Position numbers and translations under genes: made by a program
Shown here: one piece after another, positions 62,910 through 64,000 of the stretch
How positions within the stretch are numbered: the stretch's first letter is position 1
Layout: each line of letters opens with the position of its first letter
The notes under the pieces: model-generated
Databases searched by the model: none
What the model was told of the DNA's origin: nothing
What the model saw: only the letters and a program-made list of their open reading frames with translations
Origin: Streptomyces sp. NRRL B-3428
GTDB taxonomy: Bacteria > Actinomycetota > Actinomycetes > Streptomycetales > Streptomycetaceae
NCBI GenBank assembly: GCA_000721375.1
Contig: JOGW01000007.1
Span: forward strand, 124,001 to 188,000
Reading direction: 5' to 3'
DNA length: 64,000 nt

Positions 62910-62978
62910 CTGACAGCTGTCAGCCACCCTGTCAGGCCCGGCGCTCCCGCTGTCAGCGCTCTGTCCGCCCCCTGTCAG
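62910..62978. promoter_or_regulatory. Cluster of CTGTCAG repeats before the DrrA-type transporter
   Basis: CTGACAGCTGTCAG (62910-62923) is a perfect dyad; further CTGTCAG copies stand at 62929-62935, 62950-62956 and 62972-62978. The last three are about 21 bases apart. They lie between the small deoxyribosyltransferase-like gene and the transporter start, and look like sites for one repressor binding on one DNA face. Confidence 0.75.
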
Positions 62979-63039
62979 CACCCCCCGGCAGAGTCTTGCC
63001 CATCGAGAACGGCAAGCCACCGACCGGGAGTTGAACGAG

Positions 63040-64000
63040 ATGTCTTACGCGATCCGCGCCGAAGGACTGGTCAAGAAGTACGGGGACTTCACCGCCCTCG
63101 ACGGGGTGGACCTGGAGGTTCCGGCCGGCAAGGTCGTCGGGGTGCTCGGTCCCAACGGTGCCGGCAAGACCACCACCGTACGTATCCTCGCCACGCTGAT
63201 GCGCCCGGACGCCGGGCACGCCACCGTCGGCGGGCACGACATCGTCAAGGACCCGGTCAGGGTGCGGCAGTTGATCGGGCTCACCGGACAGTACGCCTCG
63301 GTGGACGAGACGCTGACCGGCACGGAGAACCTGGTCCTCATCGGCCGGCTGCTCGGTCTGTCCCGCCGGGACGCCAAGGCCCGCGCGGCCCAGCTGCTCG
63401 AGCAGTTCTCGCTCACGGACGCGGCCCGCAAGCCCATCGCCACCTTCTCGGGCGGTATGCGCCGCCGCCTCGACCTGGCCGCGTCGCTGGTCGGCCGCCC
63501 GCAGGTCCTCTACTTGGACGAGCCCACCACCGGTCTGGACCCGCACGCCCGGCTCGAAGTCTGGGATGTCGTAAGGAACTTGGTGGCCGACGGCTCCACC
63601 GTGCTGCTCACCACGCAGTACCTGGAGGAGGCCGACCAGCTGGCCGACTCGATCACCGTCTTCGACAAGGGCCGCAAGGTCGCCGAGGGCCGCCCCGGCG
63701 AGCTCAAGCGCCGCGTCGGCGGACAGGTGCTCCAGGTGCGGCCGACCGTGGCCGCCGATGTCCCGGTCGTCTCGCAACTGCTCGCCGAACTGTCGGGCCA
63801 CTCCCCCGCCGAGGACTCCGGTGTCCTGACCGTCCCCGTCGACGATCCGCTGCTCGTCGCCGCGGTCGCCCGCCGCCTGGACGGCGCGGGGATCACCGCC
63901 GACGAACTGGGTCTGCGGCTGCCGAGCCTGGACGAGGTCTTCCTCGCGCTGACCGGCCACACGCCCACCGTCAAGGACGCCGAGCAGCCCGTCACCGTCT
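63040..64000 (+). CDS. DrrA-type ABC exporter ATP-binding protein (3' end cut by window)
   Basis: The first 320 residues are present. Walker A VLGPNGAGKTTTVRILATLM, signature FSGGMRRRLDLAASLVGRP, Walker B VLYLDEPTTGLDPHARLEVW, then the long C-terminal domain typical of daunorubicin-resistance DrrA ATPases (GQVLQVRPTVAADVPVVSQL, LPSLDEVFLALTGHTPTVK). The permease should follow beyond the window. It probably exports a drug or peptide and is likely induced when the TGTCAG-cluster repressor is released. ATG 63040, weak ribosome site (GGGAG at 63026). Confidence 0.9.
   Translation, partial: MSYAIRAEGLVKKYGDFTALDGVDLEVPAGKVVGVLGPNGAGKTTTVRILATLMRPDAGHATVGGHDIVKDPVRVRQLIGLTGQYASVDETLTGTENLVLIGRLLGLSRRDAKARAAQLLEQFSLTDAARKPIATFSGGMRRRLDLAASLVGRPQVLYLDEPTTGLDPHARLEVWDVVRNLVADGSTVLLTTQYLEEADQLADSITVFDKGRKVAEGRPGELKRRVGGQVLQVRPTVAADVPVVSQLLAELSGHSPAEDSGVLTVPVDDPLLVAAVARRLDGAGITADELGLRLPSLDEVFLALTGHTPTVKDAEQPVTV

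Overview
The window is a segment of a Streptomyces chromosome. GC content is very high, third positions are strongly GC, GTG and TTG starts are frequent, there is a TTA codon in adpA, and the gene order glmS - adpA - orn - tRNA-His - cebR/cebEFG/bglC is a known Streptomyces core arrangement. There are 57 protein genes (two cut by the window edges), two complete tRNA genes (His-GTG, Lys-CTT) and one tRNA-like fragment. I see no prophage, insertion sequence or CRISPR array.

Layout. 1-9205: a cut cation-efflux gene, then an acyl-CoA / branched-chain amino-acid catabolic block: acyl-CoA dehydrogenase plus thioesterase, a TetR regulator, biotin-dependent acyl-CoA carboxylase beta and alpha subunits, HMG-CoA lyase and a second acyl-CoA dehydrogenase. 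Paired TetR-type operators lie between the regulator and the carboxylase operon. 9232-12871: an iron-box controlled desE-desF pair followed directly by a GH20 hexosaminidase; the desABCD biosynthetic genes that sit here in S. coelicolor are absent. 13029-16118: a DUF4429 protein, a small conserved protein and glmS. 16235-18297: acetate-type transporter, universal stress protein, small membrane protein. 18298-20776: adpA with its bldA-type TTA codon, orn and tRNA-His. 20836-23515: DUF6584 protein, ECF41 sigma factor and its FAD oxidoreductase partner. 23656-30056: a tRNA-Cys-like fragment and the cellobiose/cellotriose system cebR-cebEFG-bglC with two CebR boxes. 30156-33899: a CBM2-GH18 chitinase-like protein and an OmpR/histidine kinase pair.

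34045-38460 holds a secreted protein, a WapI-type immunity protein, a histidine phosphatase, a spermidine-synthase-like methyltransferase fold and a large NsdA-like regulator. 38791-43653 contains a small conserved protein and then the most interesting locus: three overlapping genes for a Fe-S RecB-family nuclease, a protein with a stalk/beta-barrel-like C-terminus, and a compact superfamily 1 helicase. Together these look like a Dna2-type nuclease-helicase split over three polypeptides. 43697-46421: a MarR/LLM-oxidoreductase pair with three operators, two small conserved proteins and tRNA-Lys, whose 5' end overlaps the upstream CDS. 46589-57648: an IclR regulator, an ectoine-type ABC transporter (ehuADCB order on the map), DUF3830, DUF817, amidase, 2-hydroxyacid dehydrogenase, two maleate-isomerase/EutA-like proteins and a second LLM oxidoreductase. 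57761-64000: secreted lipase, the c-di-GMP enzyme CdgA, an M6-type secreted protease, a small nucleotide-hydrolase-like protein and the start of a DrrA-type ABC transporter with a TGTCAG repeat cluster upstream.

How the genes fit together: iron uptake (desEF), chitin/chitobiose and cello-oligosaccharide use (hexosaminidase, GH18, ceb), amino-sugar synthesis (glmS) and developmental control (adpA, cdgA, TTA codons) sit side by side. This is typical of the central part of a soil actinomycete chromosome linking nutrient sensing to differentiation. All assignments come from reading translations and motifs; no database search was run.
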